A program made the translations under genes and the position numbers. Under the pieces are notes generated by a model that had not been told where the DNA came from, did no database searches, and was given only the letters and a program-made list of their open reading frames with translations. Of a DNA stretch of 64,000 nt, positions 55,719 through 63,113 are shown one piece after another. Source of the DNA: Streptomyces luteolifulvus (GTDB lineage: Bacteria > Actinomycetota > Actinomycetes > Streptomycetales > Streptomycetaceae); contig NZ_VZRB01000031.1 of assembly GCF_008806595.1 (NCBI RefSeq), forward strand, positions 1 through 64,000, read 5' to 3'. Position 1 is the first letter of the stretch; each line of letters opens with the position of its first letter.

Positions 55719-56417
55719 TCAGGCCGCCGGCCGCACCAGGCCGGACTCGTAGGCGAAGGCGACCGCCTGGACGCGGGCGCGGGCGCCGATCTTCGTGAGG
55801 ATGTGGCTGACGTGGGACTTGACGGTGGTCGGGGCGATCGACAGCCGTTCGGCGATCTCGGCGTTGGACCAGCCCGACGCGACGGCGACGAGGACATCAC
55901 GCTCGCGTCCGGTGAGAGTGTCCAGGCCGAAGTCGCGTTCGAGAGGGCGCACGGTGTGCTGTCGGCGGACGGCGTCTATGAGCGAGCGGGTCAGAGCAGG
56001 GGTGATGACGGCGTCTCCGGCGGCCACGACGCGGAGGGCCGCGGTCAGTTCGTCCGGGGCGGCGTCGGTCAGCAGGAACCCACCGGCTCCGGCACGCAGG
56101 GCGGCGTGGGCGTAACCCTCCTCGCCGGCCGAGGTCAGCACCAGTACGCGCGGAAGGGACCCTGCCGCCCGGCCGGGTCCGGGAGTCGGGGAGAGGTGGG
56201 GGGCGGGCCGGGCGATGCGGCGGATGGCCTCGATGTCGTCCGCGCCGGAAGGGCCTGCCATCAGGACGACGCAGGGGTGGAGCGTGGCGCTCATCCGGAC
56301 CGCCTCCGCCCCGCTCGCCGCCTCACCGGTGACGGTCAGACCGGGCTCCGCGGCCAGGAGCATGCGCAGGCCGTGCCGTTGCAGGGACTGGTCGTTGACG
56401 ATGAGTACGGAGACCAT
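55719..56417 (-). CDS. NarL/LuxR-type response regulator with degenerate receiver
   Basis: A 232-residue protein with receiver and LuxR DNA-binding domains. The C-terminal helix-turn-helix is clear (LTGRERDVLVAVASGWSNAEIAERLSIAPTTVKSHV). The receiver is degenerate: the phosphoacceptor Asp of VVLMD is Ala (VVLMAG), the acidic pair is Asn-Asp (VND), and the conserved Lys of GFLLKD is Thr (GFLLTD). A Pro/Gly-rich insertion (PAPHLSPTPGPGRAAGS) also enters the domain. Phosphorylation is therefore very unlikely and control by ligand, abundance or another protein is expected. No kinase gene is adjacent. The start MVSVLIVND follows AGAGGA. A strong palindrome abuts its -10 box. Confidence 0.9.
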   Translation of the reverse strand: MVSVLIVNDQSLQRHGLRMLLAAEPGLTVTGEAASGAEAVRMSATLHPCVVLMAGPSGADDIEAIRRIARPAPHLSPTPGPGRAAGSLPRVLVLTSAGEEGYAHAALRAGAGGFLLTDAAPDELTAALRVVAAGDAVITPALTRSLIDAVRRQHTVRPLERDFGLDTLTGRERDVLVAVASGWSNAEIAERLSIAPTTVKSHVSHILTKIGARARVQAVAFAYESGLVRPAA

Positions 56418-56808
56418 GCCTGTCCTCTCCACTGCTCAGTCCGATGCTCCAGTTATAAACGAAACAGTTTCGTTCACTTGGCCATCGTAGTCCCGCCGCC
56501 ATCGAAACGGCATCGTTCTCGTCGTGGTCCGGGTCACATCGCATGTGCAGGTTCCGCGAGGTCGGCCTCCTGGTCCAGGGTGTGTGGTGGTCGGACCAGG
56601 GTCGCCTGTGGTGGGTTCACTTGGCCGACACGGGCGTTTTGCGGCGGTATGTGCTTGATGTTGCTCTACGTGGTGTTTAGCGTCGCCGGGAGAGGAACCG
56701 CCACGGGGTGCGAGTCCCGTGCCACCGTCCCGGAAGCGAGGTGTGGAGCGCGTGCACGCGAGGTGCGGCTGCCGGCCCCTTTCGGGGAAGAAGGCGCGTC
56801 CCAGGGGG
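56418..56808. other. Divergent intergenic region between response regulator and ABC operon
   Basis: A 391-base gap that should contain both promoters. At the left end lies the palindrome and -10 of the response-regulator gene. Near 56692-56722 is a hairpin (CACGGG / CCCGTG around GTGCGAGT). The middle holds repeated GGTC/GTGGT words without an obvious gene. Confidence 0.6.
56452..56474 (-). promoter_or_regulatory. Palindromic operator abutting the response-regulator -10 box
   Basis: On the - strand a perfect 8-bp inverted repeat (AACGAAAC / GTTTCGTT, one central base, 56458-56474) directly precedes TATAAC (56452-56457), a good -10 hexamer. The 17-base palindrome fills exactly the -35/-10 spacer. 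This is the classical position of a repressor site, most like TetR-family operators. The gene start is about 35 bases downstream. Confidence 0.7.
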
Positions 56809-58062
56809 ATGCGGCGGCTGCGGGCGTTCGCCGTACTGCCGCTGCTGGCATCGATGCTCGCCGCGTGCGGCGGCGACGAGGGCGGCGGCCGGCCCACCCT
56901 CAACTGGTACAACTTCCCCGACGACTCCGGCGCGCTCCAGAAGGCGGCCGACCGGTGCAGCCAGGCATCGGGCGGCCGCTACCGGATCGCCTACAACAAA
57001 CTCCCGCGTGCCGCCGACGGCCAGCGCCAGCAGCTCGTCCGCAGGCTCGCCGCCGAGGACGACTCGCTCGACATCCTCGGCCTGGACGTCACCTGGGCGG
57101 CGGAGTTCGCCGAGGCCCGCTGGATCCGTGAGTGGACGGGGGTGGCGAGGCAGCGGGCCGTCGAGGGCACCCTGCGGGTACCGCTGGAGACCTCGACCTG
57201 GAAGCGCAGGCTGTACGCTGTCCCGTACAACACCAATACCCAACTCCTGTGGTACCGCCAGGACTTGGTGCCCACTCCGCCCAAGACCTGGGCCGAGATG
57301 CTGGCCATGTCGGCGACCCTTGCCCAGCAGGACAAACCGCACTACGTGGAGATCCAGGGCGCCCAGTACGAGGGCCTGACCGTCTGGTTCAACACGCTGA
57401 TCAACAGTGCGGGCGGGTCGATCCTCAACCGGACCGCCACCGCGCCCTCCCTCGGCCCGCCCGCGGTACGGGCCGCCGGGATCATGCGCGAGCTGGCGCA
57501 CTCGCCCGCCGCAGACCCCTCCCTGTCCAACCAGATGGAGGACCAGAACCGGCTCGCCATGGAGTCCGGTACGGCGGCGTTCGAGCTCAACTACCCGTTC
57601 GTCTATCCGTCGATGAAGGCGAACAACCCCGAGCTGTTCAAGAGCTTCCGCTGGGCGCCCTACCCGCGGGTCGACGCGAACCGCCCGTCGCGGCCCACCA
57701 TCGGCGGCATCGACCTGGCCGTGAGCGCCTACTCGCGCCACCCCGGTCTGGCCTTCGAGGCGGCCCTGTGCCTGCGCAACCGGGAGAACCAGCTCACCGC
57801 CGCGATCGAGGGCGGCCTGCCGCCGACCCTGCGTGCCCTGTACGACGAGCCGGAGCTCATCAAGCAGTACCCGTTCGCCAAGGAGGTGCTGGCCGCCCTG
57901 GAGTCGGCGAGCGTCCGCCCGCTCACTCCGGCCTACCAGAACATCTCGATCGCGATCTCCCACACGCTGTCCCCGCCGTCCGGGATCCAGCCGGTGAGCG
58001 CGGTCAACACCATCAGGGACCAGATCGACGATGCCCTGCGATCCGAGGGTGTGATCCCATGA
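56809..58062 (+). CDS. Sugar ABC transporter substrate-binding lipoprotein (trehalose/maltose type)
   Basis: A 417-residue solute-binding lipoprotein of the cluster-1 (maltose/trehalose) family. The signal peptide RRLRAFAVLPLLASML ends in the lipobox LAAC, so Cys ~22 should be lipidated and hold the protein on the outside of the membrane. The mature part has PTLNWYNFPDDSG, GLDVTWAAEFAEA, YAVPYNTNTQLLWYRQDL, PKTWAEML and GTAAFELNYPFVYPSM, typical of binding proteins that recognise disaccharides. The ATG at 56809 gives a standard signal peptide; an in-frame GTG at 56752 preceded by GGAG would add 19 residues and cannot be excluded. It starts a four-gene operon, its stop overlapping the next ATG. 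Confidence 0.88.
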   Translation: MRRLRAFAVLPLLASMLAACGGDEGGGRPTLNWYNFPDDSGALQKAADRCSQASGGRYRIAYNKLPRAADGQRQQLVRRLAAEDDSLDILGLDVTWAAEFAEARWIREWTGVARQRAVEGTLRVPLETSTWKRRLYAVPYNTNTQLLWYRQDLVPTPPKTWAEMLAMSATLAQQDKPHYVEIQGAQYEGLTVWFNTLINSAGGSILNRTATAPSLGPPAVRAAGIMRELAHSPAADPSLSNQMEDQNRLAMESGTAAFELNYPFVYPSMKANNPELFKSFRWAPYPRVDANRPSRPTIGGIDLAVSAYSRHPGLAFEAALCLRNRENQLTAAIEGGLPPTLRALYDEPELIKQYPFAKEVLAALESASVRPLTPAYQNISIAISHTLSPPSGIQPVSAVNTIRDQIDDALRSEGVIP

Positions 58063-59009
58063 GCACGCAAGCCGAACCGGCCGGAGCGCCGCCGCCCGCC
58101 GAGGCGGAGCGGACGGGGCGGCACCGTGCGCCGCTCTCGGCCGGTGCCCGCCAGGAGCGGCGGCTCGGCTGGCTGCTGTGCGCTCCGGCCGTCATCGTCA
58201 TGCTCGCCGTGACCGCCTACCCCATCGGATACGCCGTCTACCTCTCCCTCCAGCGCTACGACCTGCGCTTCCCGGCACAGGCCGAGTTCGTGGGCCTGAG
58301 CAACTACGGGGCGGTGCTGACCTCCGAGTTCTGGTGGGACGCCTTCTGGGTCACGCTGTTCATCACCGTGGTGTCCGTGGCCATCGAACTCGTCCTCGGC
58401 ATGGGGCTCGCCCTGGTGATGCACCGCACGATCTTCTGGCGCGGCACCGTCCGCACCTCGGTCCTCGTTCCGTACGGCATCGTCACCGTCGTCGCCGCCT
58501 TCTCCTGGCAGTACGCCTGGACCCCGGATCTCGGCTACCTCGCCGAGCTCCTGCCCAGCGGGGACGCCCCGCTGACCGAGATGTGGTCCGCCCTGTGGCT
58601 GATCATCCTCGCCGAGGTGTGGAAGACGACCCCGTTCATGGCCCTGCTGCTGCTCGCCGGCCTCGCCCTGGTCCCCGAGGAGACCCTGAAGGCGGCCATG
58701 GTGGACGGCGCCACCCCCTGGCAGCGCTTCACCAAGGTCATGGTGCCGCTGATGAAACCGGCCATCCTGGTCGCTCTGCTCTTCCGTACCCTGGACGCGT
58801 TCCGGATCTTCGACAACATCTACGTCCTGACCGGCGGCGCCCAGAACACCGGCTCCGTGTCGATCCTCGGGTACGACAACCTGTTCACCGCGCTGAACCT
58901 GGGCATCGGGTCGGCGATCTCGGTCCTGATCTTCATCTGTGTCGGGATCATCGCCTTCACCTTCGTCAAACTGTTCGGCGCGGCCGCACCCGGCGCGGAG
59001 GTGAAGTGA
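58059..59009 (+). CDS. Sugar ABC transporter permease (SugA/MalF type)
   Basis: A 316-residue inner-membrane permease with a ~40-residue cytoplasmic Pro/Ala-rich N-terminus and six hydrophobic segments. The EAA loop is visible as ETLKAAMVDGATPWQRFTKVMVPLMKP near residue 215, where the ATPase docks. The opening LLCAPAVIVMLAVTAYPIGYAVYLSL is typical of MalF/SugA proteins. Both ends overlap neighbouring genes (ATGA), so the operon is tightly coupled. Confidence 0.93.
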   Translation: MSTQAEPAGAPPPAEAERTGRHRAPLSAGARQERRLGWLLCAPAVIVMLAVTAYPIGYAVYLSLQRYDLRFPAQAEFVGLSNYGAVLTSEFWWDAFWVTLFITVVSVAIELVLGMGLALVMHRTIFWRGTVRTSVLVPYGIVTVVAAFSWQYAWTPDLGYLAELLPSGDAPLTEMWSALWLIILAEVWKTTPFMALLLLAGLALVPEETLKAAMVDGATPWQRFTKVMVPLMKPAILVALLFRTLDAFRIFDNIYVLTGGAQNTGSVSILGYDNLFTALNLGIGSAISVLIFICVGIIAFTFVKLFGAAAPGAEVK

Positions 59010-59842
59010 TGGCCGCCGTGGGCAAGACGCATGCCACCCGCTGGGGTGTCCTGAACGTGGTGGTGGTGCTGTACGCCCTGTTCCCGGTGTGGTGGATCGC
59101 CGCGCTGTCGTTCAAGGACCCCAGCACCCTCACCGACGGCGACTACATCCCGAGGGAATGGACCTGGGAGAACTACCGGGGCATCTTCGACACCTCCGAG
59201 TTCACCCGCGCGCTCGTCAACTCGATCGGTATCGCCCTGATCTCCACGGTGATCGCGGTGGCGCTCGGCACGATGGCCGCCTACGCGGTGGCCCGGCTGC
59301 GGTTCCCGGGCAAGAAGGTACTCATCGGCATGTCGCTGCTGATCGCGATGTTCCCGCCGATCTCCCTCGTGTCACCGCTGTTCAACATCGAGCGGATCAT
59401 CGGGATCTTCGACACCTGGATCGGGCTCATCATCCCGTACATGACCTTCTCGCTCCCCCTTGCGATCTACACCCTGTCGGCGTTCTTCCGGGAGATCCCC
59501 TGGGACCTGGAGAAGGCCGCCAAGGTGGACGGGGCCACACCCGCGCAGGCGTTCCGGATGGTCATCGTCCCGCTGGCCGCGCCGGGCGTGTTCACCACGG
59601 CCATTCTCGTGTTCATCTTCTGCTGGAACGACTTCCTGTTCGCGATCTCGCTGACCTCCACGGAGGCCGCACGCACCGTGCCGGCCGCGATCGCGTTCTT
59701 CACCGGCAGCTCGCAGTTCCAGCAGCCCACCGGGTCGATCGCCGCCGCCGCCGTGGTGATCACCATCCCGATCATCCTGTTCGTTCTGTTCTTCCAGCGA
59801 CGGATCGTCGCCGGACTGACCTCCGGGGCGGTCAAGGGATGA
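59009..59842 (+). CDS. Sugar ABC transporter permease (SugB/MalG type)
   Basis: A 277-residue second permease with six membrane segments. It has the MalG-type opening LNVVVVLYALFPVWWIAALSFKDP and the EAA loop EIPWDLEKAAKVDGATPAQAFRMVIVPLAAPG near residue 165-195. The sequence WNDFLFAISLTS near 210 is typical for MalG/SugB. It starts one base inside the preceding stop and is followed by the ATPase gene after 35 bases. Confidence 0.93.
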   Translation: MAAVGKTHATRWGVLNVVVVLYALFPVWWIAALSFKDPSTLTDGDYIPREWTWENYRGIFDTSEFTRALVNSIGIALISTVIAVALGTMAAYAVARLRFPGKKVLIGMSLLIAMFPPISLVSPLFNIERIIGIFDTWIGLIIPYMTFSLPLAIYTLSAFFREIPWDLEKAAKVDGATPAQAFRMVIVPLAAPGVFTTAILVFIFCWNDFLFAISLTSTEAARTVPAAIAFFTGSSQFQQPTGSIAAAAVVITIPIILFVLFFQRRIVAGLTSGAVKG

Positions 59843-59877
59843 CCCGGACGGCATGAAAAGGCAAGGAGGCACCACCC

Positions 59878-61068
59878 ATGGCCGAGATCATCCTCGAGGG
59901 AGTCACCAAGCGTTTTCCCGACGGGGCCCTCGCCGTGCAGAACGTGGACCTCGACATCGCCGACGGCGAGTTCGTGATCCTGGTCGGTCCGTCCGGATGC
60001 GGCAAGTCCACCACTTTGAACATGATCGCCGGGCTCGAGGACATCACCGAGGGCACCCTGCGCATCGGTGACCGGGTCGTCAACGAGCTGTCGCCGAAGG
60101 ACCGCGACGTGGCCATGGTGTTCCAGAGCTATGCGCTGTACCCGCACATGAGCGTCCGCGAGAACATGGGCTTTCCGCTGCGCCTGGCCAAGGTGGACAA
60201 GGCCACCGTCAACGCCAAGGTCGAGGAGGCCGCCCGGGTCCTCGACCTGACCGCGCATCTGGACCGCAAGCCCGCCAACCTCTCGGGCGGCCAGCGCCAG
60301 CGCGTGGCCATGGGGCGGGCGATCGTACGGGACCCCAAGGCGTTCTTGATGGACGAGCCGCTGTCCAACCTGGACGCCAAGCTCCGGGTGCAGATGCGCA
60401 CGCAGATCTCCCGGATCCAGCGGCGCCTCGGTACCACCACTGTCTACGTGACCCACGACCAGACCGAGGCGATGACCCTCGGCGACCGGGTCGTGGTCAT
60501 GCGGCAGGGCCTGGTCCAGCAGATCGGCACGCCCGCGGACCTCTACGACCACCCGCGCAACCTCTTTGTCGCGGGCTTCATCGGCTCCCCGGCGATGAAC
60601 TTCCTGAACGCCACCCTGGAGAACGGTGTCCTGCGCTCGCCTCTGGGTGACCTGCCCCTGGACGACCGTACGCGGCAGGCTTTGGAGCGGCAGAACGCGC
60701 CCCGCGAGCTCATCCTCGGGCTGCGGCCCGAGGCGTTCGAGGATGCGGCCCTCGCGCGCGGCCGGGAGCGGGGCCGACCCGTCTTCACCGCCACCGTGGA
60801 AGTACTGGAGTCGCTGGGCTCCGATGTGTACGTCTACTTCAGCGCGGAGGGCGGGCCCGTGACGACCGCCGAACTCGAGGAGCTGGCCACGGACTCGGGT
60901 CTGCGCGACACCGGCGCCGAGGCCGGCCAGCAGATCGTGGCCCGCCTGGACGCCGCCACGCGCGCCCGCGAGGGCGAACCCGTGGAGTTGCAGGTCGACA
61001 TGGGCAAGGCCCATGTGTTCGACCCTGCGACCGGAGCCAATCTCACGCACCCGGCGAGCGTCGGCTGA
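59878..61068 (+). CDS. Sugar ABC transporter ATP-binding protein (UgpC/SugC type)
   Basis: A 396-residue ATPase of the MalK/UgpC family. Walker A GPSGCGKST is near residue 38, the Q-loop in VFQSYALYPHM near 82, the signature LSGGQRQRVAMGRA near 137, Walker B AFLMDEPLSNLDAKL near 157 and the switch His in YVTHDQTEAM near 190. A C-terminal ~150-residue OB-fold regulatory domain follows (LILGLRPEAFEDAAL). AAGGAGG lies 9 bases before the ATG. Many Streptomyces sugar importers have no ATPase of their own and borrow MsiK; this operon carries its own, as in mycobacterial LpqY-SugABC. The substrate is probably trehalose or a related disaccharide, which is inference. Confidence 0.93.
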   Translation: MAEIILEGVTKRFPDGALAVQNVDLDIADGEFVILVGPSGCGKSTTLNMIAGLEDITEGTLRIGDRVVNELSPKDRDVAMVFQSYALYPHMSVRENMGFPLRLAKVDKATVNAKVEEAARVLDLTAHLDRKPANLSGGQRQRVAMGRAIVRDPKAFLMDEPLSNLDAKLRVQMRTQISRIQRRLGTTTVYVTHDQTEAMTLGDRVVVMRQGLVQQIGTPADLYDHPRNLFVAGFIGSPAMNFLNATLENGVLRSPLGDLPLDDRTRQALERQNAPRELILGLRPEAFEDAALARGRERGRPVFTATVEVLESLGSDVYVYFSAEGGPVTTAELEELATDSGLRDTGAEAGQQIVARLDAATRAREGEPVELQVDMGKAHVFDPATGANLTHPASVG

Positions 61069-61074
61069 CCTGGG

Positions 61075-61911
61075 CTACTCCTGCACGTTGAATCCGTGCT
61101 TCTCGGCCAGTCGGCGTAGGCTCGTCGCGCCCGGTATGCCGTCCGCGTCGGCGCCCGTGAGCCCGAGGCTGCGCTGCCAGCCGGCGTAGGCGTCGACCGT
61201 GGCGGTGCCGTAGTGGCCGTCGGCCAGGGATGCCGCGAGCAGGCCCTCCTCGACCAGCGCGGCCTCCACGACCGCCACACCCCGGTACGACACCGGGGTG
61301 CCCTGCTTCGACGGGTCGGTCCTGGCCGCCGTGACGAGCCGTGACAGATCGACGAGGGGCCGGCCGGGAGCGGGGTGCTCACCGGACTCCCCGCCGGGGC
61401 GCGGGGCGCCGTCCCGCACCCAGCGGTACAGCGGCTTGCCCGGGCAGGCCGTGGCGAAGCCGTCCCTGTGGCCCTTGATCTCGTGCCCGGCACCGCCCTT
61501 CTTGCGCAGCCACTCGATGGCGTCCCGCAGCCCGTCGAGCATGGCGTCGGTGGGCTCGGTCAGTCCCGAGTCGCCGAGCAGGGCGCAGACCGCGTAGTGC
61601 GCCTTGTTCAGGCTCTGGTCCCCGTTGGCGCCGGTCTTGCGGTGGGCGCCGCGGCCCTCGAAGACGAAACCGTGGGGGCAGACGACGGCGTTGTAGGCGA
61701 TGTCGGAGTAGTTCTCCTCCGTATTGGCGAGATGGTCGGCCTGGATCTTCCGCACATGGTTGTCGCACTGGCCGTGGTTCTCGGGCCGCGCGAGCGACGC
61801 GGGTACGGCGGTGCCCATGTAGTGGACCTTGACGCCCTTGGCCGAGTCGATGTGGACGAGCTGGAAGCGGGGTGGTTTCGCATTCCACTCGGCCCGCGTC
61901 ACAAATTTCAT
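61075..61911 (-). CDS. N-acetylmuramoyl-L-alanine amidase (PGRP type) with peptidoglycan-binding domain
   Basis: A 278-residue zinc amidase expected to cut between muramic acid and the stem peptide. Residues ~1-165 form the Amidase_2/PGRP domain with zinc ligands in VKVHYMG and GHRDGFATACPG and core segments NYSDIAYNAVVCPHGFVFEGRG. Residues ~210-275 look like a peptidoglycan_binding_1 unit (GHYGTATVDAYAGWQRSLGL, then DGIPGATSLRRLAEKHGF). There is no signal peptide or membrane segment, so the enzyme lacks a recognisable export route; a phage-lysin ancestry or non-classical release is possible. GGGG precedes the ATG. It converges with the ATPase gene with only a 6-base gap. Confidence 0.9.
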   Translation of the reverse strand: MKFVTRAEWNAKPPRFQLVHIDSAKGVKVHYMGTAVPASLARPENHGQCDNHVRKIQADHLANTEENYSDIAYNAVVCPHGFVFEGRGAHRKTGANGDQSLNKAHYAVCALLGDSGLTEPTDAMLDGLRDAIEWLRKKGGAGHEIKGHRDGFATACPGKPLYRWVRDGAPRPGGESGEHPAPGRPLVDLSRLVTAARTDPSKQGTPVSYRGVAVVEAALVEEGLLAASLADGHYGTATVDAYAGWQRSLGLTGADADGIPGATSLRRLAEKHGFNVQE

Positions 61912-62105
61912 GAGAACCCCCGATCAGAAATTCATGGCTGAAACCGACAATGCCGCCGCCACCCGGCGGAAGGGGGGCTTCCGGCGCATGACGGTATCCG
62001 GCTGCGTCCTCTGCGGTAGTGCCCGGTCGGCGATGAGCGCAGAACGGCATCAGCCCGTGCCTTTACACTGGGTAACAGGAATATTCAGGGCTTACCGGTA
62101 GCGTC

Positions 62106-63101
62106 ATGGCCCGTTCGCACATTCTTCTTCCCGCGCTCGCTCCGGCACTCGTGGTGCTGTTCGCGTCCCCCGCCTGGGGGCAGGGCGACGAGGTCCCGCA
62201 CGGCCGGGGATTCGGTGCGCGGCTGCTTCAGGCGCTGATCGACGGGATCCAGTTCGGGGTGATCATCGCCATCACCGCCGTCGGGCTGTCGCTGGTCTTC
62301 GGCACCGTCCACCTGATCAACTTCGCGCACGGCGAGTTCGTCACCATCGGCGCCACCTTCGCCTTCTTCCTCAACGCCTCCCCGGCGGGTCCGGGCTGGC
62401 ATCTCGTGCCGGCCGCGATCGCGGCGGTTCTCTTCGGAGCGCTGCTGGGCGGGGCCGTGGACCGTGTCATCTGGCGCCCGCTGCACGCACGGGGCACCGG
62501 GCTGATCAATCTGTTCATCGTCACGATCGGGCTGTCCCTGCTGCTGCGGCACATCGTGCTCGTGCTGTACGGGACACGGCCCGCCTCCTTCGTCCAGTAC
62601 GACATCCAGGAGGCGATCGACCTGGGGCCGGTCGGCATCACCCCGCGGGACCTCACGGTCACCCTGCTCTCCGTCCTCGTCCTGTTCGGCGTCGCCGCCC
62701 TGCTCCAGCGGACCCGGATCGGTACGGCCGTCCGCGCCGTCTCCGTCAACCGCGATCTGGCGGAGGCCTCGGGCATCGACGTCCAGCGGGTCGTGCTGTT
62801 CGTGTGGATGTTCGGCGGCGCCCTGGCCGCCCTCGGCGGGATCTTCTTCGGGCTGGAGGAGATCATCACCTGGGACATGGGGTTCAAGCTGCTGCTGCTC
62901 ATGTTCGCCGGGATCATCCTGGGCGGTCTGGGCTCCGCCTACGGCGCGATGGTGGGCAGCCTGGTCATCGGGATCGTCGCCCAGGTGTCCTCCCTGTGGT
63001 TCCCGGTCGACCTCCAGTACGCCTGGGCGCTGCTGGTCCTCATCGTCGTCCTGCTCGTCCGGCCGCAGGGCATCCTCGGCCGCCCCGAACGCGTGGGATG
63101 A
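62106..63101 (+). CDS. livH: Branched-chain amino-acid type ABC permease LivH
   Basis: A 331-residue permease of the LivH/UrtB family with about eight membrane segments. Family markers are GIQFGVIIAITAVGLSLVFGTVHLINFAHGEFVTIGA near residue 45 and the cytoplasmic loop RIGTAVRAVSVNRDLAEASGIDVQRV near 205, where the ATPase binds. The first ~25 residues (LPALAPALVVLFASPAWGQ) look like a cleavable signal sequence, an unusual feature for LivH but known in UrtB-type urea permeases. No clear ribosome site precedes the ATG. The livM gene follows after 12 bases. The substrate could be amino acids or urea. Confidence 0.9.
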   Translation: MARSHILLPALAPALVVLFASPAWGQGDEVPHGRGFGARLLQALIDGIQFGVIIAITAVGLSLVFGTVHLINFAHGEFVTIGATFAFFLNASPAGPGWHLVPAAIAAVLFGALLGGAVDRVIWRPLHARGTGLINLFIVTIGLSLLLRHIVLVLYGTRPASFVQYDIQEAIDLGPVGITPRDLTVTLLSVLVLFGVAALLQRTRIGTAVRAVSVNRDLAEASGIDVQRVVLFVWMFGGALAALGGIFFGLEEIITWDMGFKLLLLMFAGIILGGLGSAYGAMVGSLVIGIVAQVSSLWFPVDLQYAWALLVLIVVLLVRPQGILGRPERVG

Positions 63102-63113
63102 GGGGGTGGGCGC

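Noticed and set aside
56692..56722. Second cobalamin riboswitch or tRNA remnant before the sugar ABC operon
   Set aside because: The GGTGCGAGTCCC word fits both, but the core CCACTG and B12 box, or an acceptor and anticodon arm, are missing.
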